Part shown: positions 1 through 5,640 of the stretch, piece by piece
Layout of the letters: each line of letters begins with the position of its first letter
Numbering within the stretch: position 1 is the first letter of the stretch
DNA from: Ruminococcus sp.
Lineage (GTDB): Bacteria; Bacillota; Clostridia; Oscillospirales; Ruminococcaceae
Assembly: GCA_017961625.1 (NCBI GenBank)
Contig: JAGCWY010000017.1
Coordinates: 1 to 8,097 of the forward strand
Direction of reading: 5' to 3'
Length of the DNA stretch: 8,097 nucleotides
Notes under the pieces: generated by a model
The model's database searches: none
What the model saw: the letters and a program-made list of their open reading frames with translations, nothing else
Told to the model about the DNA's origin: nothing
Program-made: the position numbers and the translations under genes

Positions 1-42
1 CAGACGCAATATCTTAAAAGCAATTTCAATGAACATTTTTTC

Positions 43-64
43 AGGCTGCTTCGGCAGTCTTTTT
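43..64 (+). terminator. Rho-independent terminator with UUCG loop, rightward
   Basis: A 7-bp stem (AGGCTGC / GCAGTCT, one G-T pair) is closed by a TTCG tetraloop and followed directly by TTTTT, the classic intrinsic terminator layout on the plus strand. On the minus strand the hairpin is followed by GAAAAAATG, so it should not stop the leftward operon. It therefore probably serves a rightward gene ending at or before the left edge. One plus-strand frame has a TAA at 15-17, but only five codons are visible, too few to call a gene. Confidence 0.7.
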
Positions 65-148
65 GTCGTACTCTTTTTTGAACTGGAAAATCTTTTCTGA
101 TTTTTTTCAATTTAGGGCTTGACTTTTATTTGCAGGTCTTTTTTGTGC

Positions 149-556
149 TTATTTTTCTGTCTTTTTGTAATTCTTGTAGCCAAGCTCGTCAAGCTTGTCC
201 GTAAGATCATCCATTGTATTCTTAGCAGCGGTATCATCAAAGGAAATACTAATCTGGGTTTCCTTTCCGAGCTTTGTAAGCTCAGCCGCAAGAGCTTCAA
301 GGCTTACCTTTTCGTTGTTCAAAATATAATCATGACCGGAAACTGTTATATCAACAGTCTCGAACTCTGTTTTTTTCTCGGTGGTTGGCTCTGTTGAAGC
401 CTCGGTATTTTTCTCTGTTGTCTGAGATACGGTAGTTTCGCCCTTCTTGTTATCTCCCGAATCCTTGCCGAATCCTCCGAAGCCCTTGAAATAAAGAAGG
501 AAGATGATAAGAGCAGCTATTATAAGTATAAGCAGTATCCCAAATATTTTTTTCAT
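149..556 (-). CDS. Small membrane-anchored protein with an ExbD/TolR-like extracytoplasmic domain
   Basis: This 135-residue protein is the third gene of the ExbB/ExbD-like operon. Residues 4-23 form one hydrophobic segment (N-in, after MKK). Residues 31-66 are a Thr/Glu/Lys-rich linker. Residues 67-131 have the pattern of the ExbD/TolR periplasmic domain: a VDITVSG strand, YILNNEKVSLEALAAEL (the 'dg.iylNg..vsleeL' signature), an ISISFDD strand, then a helix ending in ELGY. The membrane segment has no Asp or Glu, so it cannot replace the proton-carrying Asp of a true ExbD; that residue is in the gene upstream. The start is ATG 556. Its site GAGGT (8-nt spacing) overlaps the TGA of the upstream gene, which suggests translational coupling. 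The domain assignment is by eye from a short pattern. The alternative is an unrelated lipoprotein-like anchored protein, but there is no lipobox Cys. Confidence 0.7.
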   Translation of the reverse strand: MKKIFGILLILIIAALIIFLLYFKGFGGFGKDSGDNKKGETTVSQTTEKNTEASTEPTTEKKTEFETVDITVSGHDYILNNEKVSLEALAAELTKLGKETQISISFDDTAAKNTMDDLTDKLDELGYKNYKKTEK

Positions 557-566
557 TGTTATTACC

Positions 567-1163
567 TCACTTTGATATATTTATTGTTGTAAAATAAAGG
601 CTTTTGTATTCACGCTGAATATCTGTTATAGCGTTTTCAATAAGCGGAACAACCGTCTCTGTGCCATAGGAATCTCCGTCGTATGTAAGGGTGCTGATTA
701 TTACGTCCTCTGGTTCATGCCCGGATTGTCTCAGACATTCCTTTATCTTGTTTCTAAGCTCACGGCTATCCTCGGAGCTTATAGTCCCTATTCTTTTTGT
801 ACCGGAAAGAACGCTCAATGTCCACACGTCGCTCTTTTCCACTCCCTGCAGATTGAAATACACTCCTGCACCCTCGTTGTATTCAGAAAGCGCCTTCTGA
901 TTGTTTACAGCATTTGCGTCGGCTGACAGTATTCTATCCCACTCCTCGGATGCCTTCTCGCGCCATTCCTGTTGTTCTATTTCATTTTCCTTCTGTGTTT
1001 TCTCAGCTTCAGCCATCATTATATAATATGAAGTCTCAGCCTCGTTCGCCTTCTCAGTGGCATTATCAACATCTACTCTGCTGAAGAGCACGAAAAAGAA
1101 TAGTATTATCATCATTACATCAAGGAGCGAGGTAAAATCAAGAAATATCTCCCTAAGCTTCAT
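567..1163 (-). CDS. ExbD/TolR-family-like stator protein with membrane Asp and coiled coil
   Basis: The protein begins MKLREIFLDFTSLLDVMMI. The N-terminal stretch DFTSLLDVMMIILFFFVLFS matches the single ExbD/TolR/MotB-type membrane helix, including the Asp (residue 15) that in ExbD takes part in proton flow through the ExbB pentamer. Residues about 32-77 are charged and rich in Glu/Lys/Ala, a likely coiled coil. The rest (about 95-198) is an extracytoplasmic alpha/beta region that I do not recognise as a standard ExbD or OmpA-like peptidoglycan-binding domain. The frame can start at GTG 1172, directly after the upstream TAG, but AGGTGG at 1174-1169 lies 5 nt before ATG 1163, so I prefer the ATG (198 residues). 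It is second in the operon, next to the ExbB-like gene, as is usual for these partners. It is longer than a typical ExbD (about 140 residues) because of the coiled coil and the extra C-terminal region. Confidence 0.75.
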   Translation of the reverse strand: MKLREIFLDFTSLLDVMMIILFFFVLFSRVDVDNATEKANEAETSYYIMMAEAEKTQKENEIEQQEWREKASEEWDRILSADANAVNNQKALSEYNEGAGVYFNLQGVEKSDVWTLSVLSGTKRIGTISSEDSRELRNKIKECLRQSGHEPEDVIISTLTYDGDSYGTETVVPLIENAITDIQREYKSLYFTTINISK

Positions 1164-1172
1164 ACGCCCCAC

Positions 1173-1685
1173 CTACAGCCTTACTTGCTTTTGTGACTCG
1201 CTTATACCGCTTTTTCTAAGCTTCTTGATAAGTGTAAGCTGTCTCTGTATAAGGTCCTCAACATCAGCAAAAAAGTTTGCGTTTACGATCTTGAATATAA
1301 TAGCAAAGATTATTCCCCAAGCTGTTGAGGTCAGCGCCCCGAAGAAGTTATTCTTTGCATTGCTTATAGCCTCGGCAGTAGACATATCAAGTCCGAGCAG
1401 AGAAAGAACAGTACCTAGCATACCGAGAAGCGGGAATATGGATATCAGCGTTATGAAAAGAGTATACCTTGTATTTATTTTCCGATAGCTGTCAAATATT
1501 CTGTCAACCTTATCAACATTGTAGAGATCGTCGCTGGAAGCCTCCCAGTCGTATATCTCACTGTCCACAGACTGTCTATTCTGGTGAATTGAAACCGCTA
1601 TCATTACCGTAACGACAGCAAAAGCAAAAATAATAAGATTATAATAAGGAGAAATCGCATGACCAAATTTTGTCCAGAAGCCCAT
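1173..1685 (-). CDS. ExbB/TolQ/MotA-family proton channel subunit
   Basis: This 170-residue membrane protein has three predicted helices: about 15-33, 73-98 and 115-137. The pair LISIFPLLGMLGTVLSLLGL (79-98) and NNFFGALTSTAWGIIFAIIFKIVNA (112-136, quoted in shortened form: FFGALTSTAWGIIFA) fits the family signature 'iaPLLGLLGTV...gia.AL.tTa.GL.vAIpa...yN'. In known systems (ExbBD, TolQR, MotAB) five such subunits surround two ExbD-type helices and use ion flow to drive movement. The start ATG 1685 has GAGGTG 5 nt upstream. The stop is immediately followed by the ExbD-like gene. The protein is short, without the long cytoplasmic tail of ZorA, so a Zorya defence system is unlikely. The family call is firm. 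The job is unknown: no TonB, Tol or flagellar genes are visible. Confidence 0.85.
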   Translation of the reverse strand: MGFWTKFGHAISPYYNLIIFAFAVVTVMIAVSIHQNRQSVDSEIYDWEASSDDLYNVDKVDRIFDSYRKINTRYTLFITLISIFPLLGMLGTVLSLLGLDMSTAEAISNAKNNFFGALTSTAWGIIFAIIFKIVNANFFADVEDLIQRQLTLIKKLRKSGISESQKQVRL

Positions 1686-1703
1686 ATTATCACCTCATGT
1701 ACT

Positions 1704-1732
1704 ATTATACTGCATAAACTGACAAAATGCAA
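1704..1732 (-). promoter_or_regulatory. Promoter of the ExbB/ExbD-like operon
   Basis: On the minus strand a perfect -10 TATAAT (1709-1704) sits 17 bp after TTGCAT (1732-1727). Transcription should begin near 1697, only a few bases before the GAGGTG ribosome site (1696-1691), so the 5' leader would be unusually short, roughly 12-14 nt. The region lies between the terminator of the flippase-like gene and ATG 1685, so the operon has its own promoter. Confidence 0.65.
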
Positions 1733-1752
1733 GATATTTTACGAATAATAAT

Positions 1753-1775
1753 AAAAAACTCCGCTGATAGCGGAG
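1753..1775 (-). terminator. Rho-independent terminator of the flippase-like gene
   Basis: On the minus strand CTCCGC-TATCA-GCGGAG forms a perfect 6-bp stem followed by TTTTTT. It begins about 8 nt after the TAA of the membrane-protein gene (1786-1784). It separates that gene from the ExbB/ExbD-like operon downstream. Confidence 0.88.
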
Positions 1776-1783
1776 AAAATAAG

Positions 1784-2827
1784 TTATTTATTTTGCTTTT
1801 TCTCTTTTTTTATAATTGAGCAGTGTACCGCAAACACAACAATTCCCCCAAGTAACAGTATCAGATAGAATGTAAGACCACGGCTTATAAGCAGTGCAGG
1901 CTTTACAAGCTCAAGACCGAATATCTCGCTAAAGGCAAGGAGAAAGCAGCCCTCTGATATGCCAGCGGATCCAGGAAGAGGAAGCATTTCCACAGCTACA
2001 CCTATAAGTATCTGTAACGTCAGTATATCAATAAAAGGCATACTATTCAGACCGTAAGCCCTGTATACGATCCATGTTATAGAAAAAAGACATATCCTCT
2101 GTACTACCGTTATAAGTAATATATTCAGCACCACCCATAGATTCCGCTTGATATAGTCAGCTCCCATAGCATAAGTGTCACATATCCTTATGACCTTTTC
2201 TGTGTACTTTTCTTTGTTCCTGCGCTTCATTACACGCAGTCTTGTGAGAATATCAACAACCTTGATACCGAGTGCTCGTGCCCATATAGGTTTTAAAAAC
2301 ACAAGGATAAGCGCAACTATGAAGGACATATTCAGTACGAACCCCAACACAATAAGCCATTTCATATCCCCTGCGTACTTTGAGACCACATCAGAATTGA
2401 ATATAAGGACGCCAAGAGCCATAAGCACAAGTACCGACTTGTAGGTAATAGTAATGAGTAGCATTATCAGCGTAGAATATCCGATCTTTATCTCGTCTTT
2501 TTTCATGTGATACATCTGCATAGGCTGACCGCCTGTTGAAGATGGAGTGATGTAGCTGAAAAAGAAGCCTATGAAAGAATATTTCATACATCTTCGAAAG
2601 CTCGTTTTCTGATCGAGCACCTGAAGCATATAATATATTATCAGCGCTTCACCTGCAACAAAAAGCACTGCCGCACAAGCCCCGATCAATATCCAACGCG
2701 TGTCTGCGCCTTTAAGATCATGTATGATCTCCGGGAGCTCCTGCTCCTTGAATATAAGGTGAAGAGTAAAAAAAGTTATAATAAGAATAAGACCGATATC
2801 CAGCGCGTATTTAACAACTTTTTTTAT
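1784..2827 (-). CDS. UPF0104 / MprF N-terminal-type integral membrane protein (flippase-like), non-ATG start
   Basis: The protein is polytopic and belongs by pattern to the lysylphosphatidylglycerol synthase TM-region / UPF0104 (YbhN, AglD) family, whose members include proteins thought to move lipids or lipid-linked sugars across the membrane. Signature stretches are TPSSTGGQP (94-102) and LPLPGSAGISE (282-292), the latter with the conserved Gly and Glu. The C-terminal tail is Lys-rich (KKEKKQNK), as expected for the cytoplasmic side. The first conventional start in frame is TTG 2689 (301 residues), but the frame stays open upstream and encodes a typical first helix (KKVVKYALDIGLILIITFF) plus the family's linker to helix 2. 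The likely true start is therefore ATA 2827 (347 residues) or ATT 2830, placed just after GGGGGTG (2839-2833). No ATG, GTG or TTG exists in that frame between the upstream TAA and the first helix. The family call is solid; the start and the substrate are not. Confidence 0.8.
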   Translation of the reverse strand: MKKVVKYALDIGLILIITFFTLHLIFKEQELPEIIHDLKGADTRWILIGACAAVLFVAGEALIIYYMLQVLDQKTSFRRCMKYSFIGFFFSYITPSSTGGQPMQMYHMKKDEIKIGYSTLIMLLITITYKSVLVLMALGVLIFNSDVVSKYAGDMKWLIVLGFVLNMSFIVALILVFLKPIWARALGIKVVDILTRLRVMKRRNKEKYTEKVIRICDTYAMGADYIKRNLWVVLNILLITVVQRICLFSITWIVYRAYGLNSMPFIDILTLQILIGVAVEMLPLPGSAGISEGCFLLAFSEIFGLELVKPALLISRGLTFYLILLLGGIVVFAVHCSIIKKEKKQNK

Positions 2828-2853
2828 AATGTCACCCCCGCGCGAATAGTCAT
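2824..2853 (-). promoter_or_regulatory. Nine-codon leader ORF overlapping the flippase-like start
   Basis: In the leader, ATG 2853 opens a short frame (MTIRAGVTL) whose TAA (2826-2824) overlaps the proposed ATA start of the membrane-protein gene. It has no clear ribosome site of its own. It may couple translation by re-initiation. Alternatively, one missing G in the G5 run (2839-2835) would fuse this ATG in frame to the main gene. Confidence 0.35.
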
Positions 2854-2875
2854 ATATGTATAGTTAGCAACTTTA

Positions 2876-2904
2876 ATTATATCATATTCAGCCTGTAAAG
2901 TCAA
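2876..2904 (-). promoter_or_regulatory. Promoter of the flippase-like gene
   Basis: On the minus strand TTGACT (2904-2899), a 17-bp spacer and a perfect TATAAT (2881-2876) give a near-consensus housekeeping promoter. Predicted transcription starts near 2869, leaving a leader of about 40 nt that contains the short leader ORF. Confidence 0.8.
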
Positions 2905-3087
2905 TATTAGCATAGCTCCGCGGAAGGCTTTTTGATGTACAGTTTGCAATGCATAGATATAGCATCTGATTACTTTACCTTTACCACAAAAATTTTTCAA
3001 ATTTAACTGATTTATGCACCGACGACTATTGTCTCAAGGCTCGAATTTCATCTCAAAAAGTCCACAAGAGGTGTACCTTTTTCAATT

Positions 3088-3107
3088 TTCAACGTTTTTT
3101 CGTTGAA
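3088..3107. repeat. Perfect 7-bp inverted repeat, T6/A6 loop
   Basis: TTCAACG-TTTTTT-CGTTGAA: a 7-bp perfect stem with a 6-nt loop. Neither strand has a T-run directly after the stem, so it is a poor terminator. It could be an operator or an RNA hairpin at the 3' end of the regulator transcript. Confidence 0.6.
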
Positions 3108-3132
3108 CAATCACTCATTTCATTCCAGTTAT

Positions 3133-3146
3133 AGAAAACGTTTTTA
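3133..3146. promoter_or_regulatory. cre-like palindrome (CcpA/LacI-family-type site)
   Basis: AGAAAACGTTTTTA contains the palindrome AAAACGTTTT and matches 12 of 14 positions of the Bacillota cre consensus TGWAARCGYTWNCW. It lies after the regulator gene and over 200 bp upstream of the flippase-like promoter, so a direct role in either is unclear. In such AT-rich DNA a chance match is possible. Confidence 0.3.
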
Positions 3147-3204
3147 AGAATATAAAAAAAATTTATTGGATATTACTTTTTTGTGATTGAGGAGAATCGT
3201 GCAT

Positions 3205-5403
3205 TTACGTGATTGAACCGAGCATTTTCTTTTTGTATTCAAGAGCCGTCATTTTTTTTCTATTCCTAAATAGCTTCATAAAGTATGAGGGTTCAGTATA
3301 TCCGCACCTCTCTGCTATCTCGCTAACAGGCAGATTCGTGTTAACGAGTAGTCTTTCGGCAAGAGCCAATCTTGCAGAAATGACATCGTTGTTAAAGCTT
3401 ACGTCAATGAATTTTCTATATATATGCTGAAAATAGGACTGACTTATTCCAAGCCTTTCGGACTCAGCCGCTGCATTCCAGTCGCACTGCGGTTCTTCGT
3501 AAATATTATCGTGCAGCTCTCTTATCTTGGCAAGGAATACATTTCCGGCAAATCCCTTGGAGCTTCTGCCGGCTTCAAGTTTTTCCTCCAAAATCCTTAT
3601 GAAATCCTCTGCGCCGACCGTTTCCTCCGACACAGCCGTAAAGTGTGAGGTAGAGGAGGAAAGAGCGACGCTCTGCTGCTTTTCTATCATTTTTATATTG
3701 GATTTGAGAGTATTTATAAAGAGCTGCTCCGGGAACTCAGAACCATCACATTTGCCTATTATCAGGAATTCGTCCCTGCTTATTCTTGCCGCAGTCTCTC
3801 CTCTTATGCATGAAAGGTTCACAGCTTGCGCAAAGGAAACATATATGCGTTTTATGTATTCTTCTCCCTGCTCCTGTTTTTTCTCCTCGGTATCATCAAT
3901 ATTATACAGCACCCCGAAACAGCTGCCGTCCCTGCACATTTCATCAATACGGGAAATTATACCCTTCCGACTGAAAAGTCCGGTAAGTATATCACGCTCG
4001 GAAAGTCTCTGTATCTTATTGTTTAGGTACCTTTCATGAGTAAGCATCCTTACTCTTTCGATGCTATCTGCTGCTATCTGACAAAACTCGCCGTAGTATT
4101 GTTCAAATACTATCTCCTTTGCACAATACCGCCTTACACAGTAACCGAAACTGTTGTCAAGATAATGAAGAGGCGTGCAGAAATACGTTCTCGGTTTTTC
4201 AATGATAAGTTCTTCCGGAATAATGTACTCCAACTGAAAATCCCTTGGAGTCAGATCGCCTCTGTAATTAACATGATTAACAACGCACCTCATCTCACAG
4301 GTATAGCCGCTCTTCGTTATTTCTTCCACGGAGCCGGTTTCATTTATCGTGTCACTACAAAGGCATATAAAAAAGTCTCCGCTGGCGTCAAGAAGGTACA
4401 TATTTCTCAGCATCGCCTCGGAAAAGCCACGAAGGTCCTTTACGCTGCTCATCGCCGAAGAGTAATCGCTGTGCATGAATATATTTGTGCGCATAGCGTT
4501 ATCAAGCATTTTCTGGCTTATATCGGCACTCTGTGAATTACTTTCTCTGCATCCGCAGCTTGCTCCAGTCCTGAGAAAAGAACGGGGCTCAACGGTGCTA
4601 GTACATGGCTTGCCGCTTATTAGTTCATGTAGCCTGCAAACCGCCCTCACTGTATTCTCTAGATAAGCACCGCTGTAAGTCGTTAAGGAAGGCTGATAAT
4701 AATTCACGTCTGGATTGCCGTCATACCCTCCAACTGATATCTCCTCCGGTACAAGTATACCACTTTTCATAAGGGATAGACATAATTGTAGAGCCATATA
4801 ATCACTGCCACACAGTATCGCCTGCGGTTTACGTAGTTCTCCGGAGACAATCCTTTCCGCAAAGTGCTTAGCCTCTCCTATCCAGAAATCACCGTAAAAG
4901 ATATGATCCTCGCTCACAGACATCCCGTTTACTGAGAAAGCGTCCTTGTAGCCATTAATACGCTCCTCGGAGTGTATCTCGTCCCTCGGTCCGCTGAGGC
5001 AATAAATATCTGTAAAGCCATGTTCCTTTATGAAATGCTCAGTAAGCCTTCTAAACCCTTCCCTGTCATTTTGCAGACAGCTCTCAAAGTATTCGCTCTT
5101 ATAATCGAGAGAAATGACAGGTACTCCTTTCATTTTGAGCATCTCTTCTATCTTAGCGGCAAGAGAATGGCTATAAAACGATCCAAGGTCTACTACAGCA
5201 CCGTCAAAGCTCAGACAGTCTATGAGAGAATATATATTTTCATCGCCTTTTAAATACTCGCTAGACTTATCATAATTGACAAAATGAGTAAGTACGATAA
5301 GATCATATCCCAGTTCTGCTGTTTGAGCTGACATAGCCTTTATCATGCTCGTTTGGTAAAGCGTGTCTGTGTTGGCTGTTATCAGAGCTATCCTTCTGTG
5401 CAT
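3205..5403 (-). CDS. Hybrid transcription regulator: LacI-type sugar-binding domain, degenerate GGDEF, AraC DNA-binding domain
   Basis: This is a cytoplasmic 732-residue protein with no signal or membrane segment. Residues 1-283 form a LacI/GalR-type periplasmic-binding-like sensor (opening RRIALITAN; IPEEISVGGYDGNPDVNYYQPSLTT-type pattern at 219-242, shortened here), but without the LacI helix-turn-helix. Residues about 290-455 are an unassigned, possibly GAF-like region, and 455-470 a helical connector. Residues 470-618 resemble a GGDEF domain (RDILTGLFSRKG, NIDD, then ISRDEFLII where GGDEF should be); Gly-Gly is replaced by Ser-Arg, so cyclase activity is unlikely. Residues 625-728 are an AraC/XylS domain with both helix-turn-helix units (GISQSYFQHIYRKF; PVSEIAERCGYTEPSYFMKLFR). 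ATG 5403 has GGGAGGTG 4 nt upstream. It is divergent from the GH5 gene, so it probably senses a plant cell-wall sugar and controls that gene and itself. Domain order is clear; ligand and targets are inferred. Confidence 0.85.
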   Translation of the reverse strand: MHRRIALITANTDTLYQTSMIKAMSAQTAELGYDLIVLTHFVNYDKSSEYLKGDENIYSLIDCLSFDGAVVDLGSFYSHSLAAKIEEMLKMKGVPVISLDYKSEYFESCLQNDREGFRRLTEHFIKEHGFTDIYCLSGPRDEIHSEERINGYKDAFSVNGMSVSEDHIFYGDFWIGEAKHFAERIVSGELRKPQAILCGSDYMALQLCLSLMKSGILVPEEISVGGYDGNPDVNYYQPSLTTYSGAYLENTVRAVCRLHELISGKPCTSTVEPRSFLRTGASCGCRESNSQSADISQKMLDNAMRTNIFMHSDYSSAMSSVKDLRGFSEAMLRNMYLLDASGDFFICLCSDTINETGSVEEITKSGYTCEMRCVVNHVNYRGDLTPRDFQLEYIIPEELIIEKPRTYFCTPLHYLDNSFGYCVRRYCAKEIVFEQYYGEFCQIAADSIERVRMLTHERYLNNKIQRLSERDILTGLFSRKGIISRIDEMCRDGSCFGVLYNIDDTEEKKQEQGEEYIKRIYVSFAQAVNLSCIRGETAARISRDEFLIIGKCDGSEFPEQLFINTLKSNIKMIEKQQSVALSSSTSHFTAVSEETVGAEDFIRILEEKLEAGRSSKGFAGNVFLAKIRELHDNIYEEPQCDWNAAAESERLGISQSYFQHIYRKFIDVSFNNDVISARLALAERLLVNTNLPVSEIAERCGYTEPSYFMKLFRNRKKMTALEYKKKMLGSIT

Positions 5404-5434
5404 ACCGCACCTCCCTGAGAAATACTACGCTTAT

Positions 5435-5445
5435 GCAGCCGCTGC
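5435..5445. repeat. GC-rich 11-bp pseudo-palindrome in the regulator leader
   Basis: GCAGC-C-GCTGC is a perfect 5-bp inverted repeat around one base, within the predicted untranslated leader of the regulator. It is GC-rich against an AT-rich background. It is too tight for a hairpin at full length, so it is more likely a protein site or chance. Confidence 0.3.
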
Positions 5446-5473
5446 TAAAGCCGAAAAAAGTCTTATTTTCAAT

Positions 5474-5502
5474 ATTATACTATATATCCATTTCAAAATC
5501 AA
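5474..5502 (-). promoter_or_regulatory. Promoter of the hybrid regulator gene
   Basis: On the minus strand TTGATT (5502-5497), a 17-bp spacer and TATAAT (5479-5474). Transcription should begin near 5467, giving a leader of about 64 nt that ends in the GGGAGGTG ribosome site. The -35 element lies next to the TGAAAA repeat cluster shared with the divergent GH5 promoter. Confidence 0.75.
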
Positions 5503-5513
5503 CTCAAAAAAGC

Positions 5514-5540
5514 TGAAAAGTATATTTTTCAAATTGAAAA
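5514..5540. promoter_or_regulatory. Cluster of TGAAAA half-sites between the divergent promoters (probable operator)
   Basis: TGAAAA occurs at 5514-5519 and 5535-5540, a direct repeat with a 21-bp period (two helical turns). Its inverse TTTTCA lies between them at 5526-5531. Together 5526-5540 make a perfect 15-bp pseudo-palindrome, TTTTCAA-A-TTGAAAA. The right half-site ends 5 bp before the GH5 -35 element, and the left is about 12 bp from the regulator -35. AraC-family proteins often bind direct repeats of about 21 bp just upstream of -35, so this is the best candidate site for the divergent regulator. Binding is inferred. Confidence 0.5.
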
Positions 5541-5545
5541 CAGCA

Positions 5546-5574
5546 TTGAATTTTACACACTTATCAATTATAAT
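5546..5574 (+). promoter_or_regulatory. Promoter of the GH5 gene
   Basis: TTGAAT (5546-5551), a 17-bp spacer and TATAAT (5569-5574). The predicted start of transcription is near 5581, leaving a leader of about 60 nt before ATG 5641. Confidence 0.75.
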
Positions 5575-5582
5575 AATGATAA

Positions 5583-5597
5583 AGCTAATTATTAGCT
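5583..5597. promoter_or_regulatory. 15-bp pseudo-palindrome at the GH5 transcription start (possible operator)
   Basis: AGCTAAT-T-ATTAGCT is a perfect 7-bp inverted repeat around one base, beginning 8 bp after the -10 element, so it covers the +1 region. That is a typical position for a repressor. It differs in sequence from the TGAAAA cluster, so a second regulator could be involved. Confidence 0.45.
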
Positions 5598-5625
5598 GAT
5601 ATACAGACATTAAATAATACTATCG

Positions 5626-5633
5626 AAAGGGAG
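5626..5633 (+). promoter_or_regulatory. Ribosome binding site of the GH5 gene
   Basis: AAAGGGAG lies 7 nt before ATG 5641. This strong site, followed by a signal peptide, fixes the start. Confidence 0.85.
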
Positions 5634-5640
5634 TTATACT

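Larger units (their letters stand above)
2905..3204. other. AT-rich intergenic region with two symmetric elements
   Basis: No credible coding frame was found on either strand between the flippase-like promoter and the end of the regulator gene. The region is AT-rich. Two elements stand out: a perfect hairpin (3088-3107) and a cre-like palindrome (3133-3146), both containing AACGTTTTT, with these cores 46 bp apart. No convincing terminator follows the regulator stop (3205). The minus-strand T-run around 3155-3163 lacks a stem. Confidence 0.5.

Noticed and set aside
41..106. A minus-strand frame of about 20 codons ending in KKEYDKKTAEAA and a stop, left of the ExbD-like domain gene
   Set aside because: It has an in-frame stop directly upstream and no start codon, and overlaps the plus-strand terminator. 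It may be a decayed C-terminus but cannot be supported.
149..1685. Zorya-type phage defence (ZorA/ZorB are also ExbB/MotB relatives)
   Set aside because: The ExbB-like protein lacks the long ZorA tail, no OmpA-like motif is evident in the partner, and no ZorC/ZorD or ZorE-like gene is nearby in the window.
2921..2937. GC-rich imperfect hairpin AGCTCCGCGGAAGGCT followed by TTTTT on the plus strand
   Set aside because: The stem needs bulges or a loop too small to be stable, and no plus-strand gene precedes it.
4036..4536. Plus-strand open frame of 166 codons inside the regulator gene
   Set aside because: It is antisense to a well-supported multidomain protein, with no ribosome site or recognisable domain.
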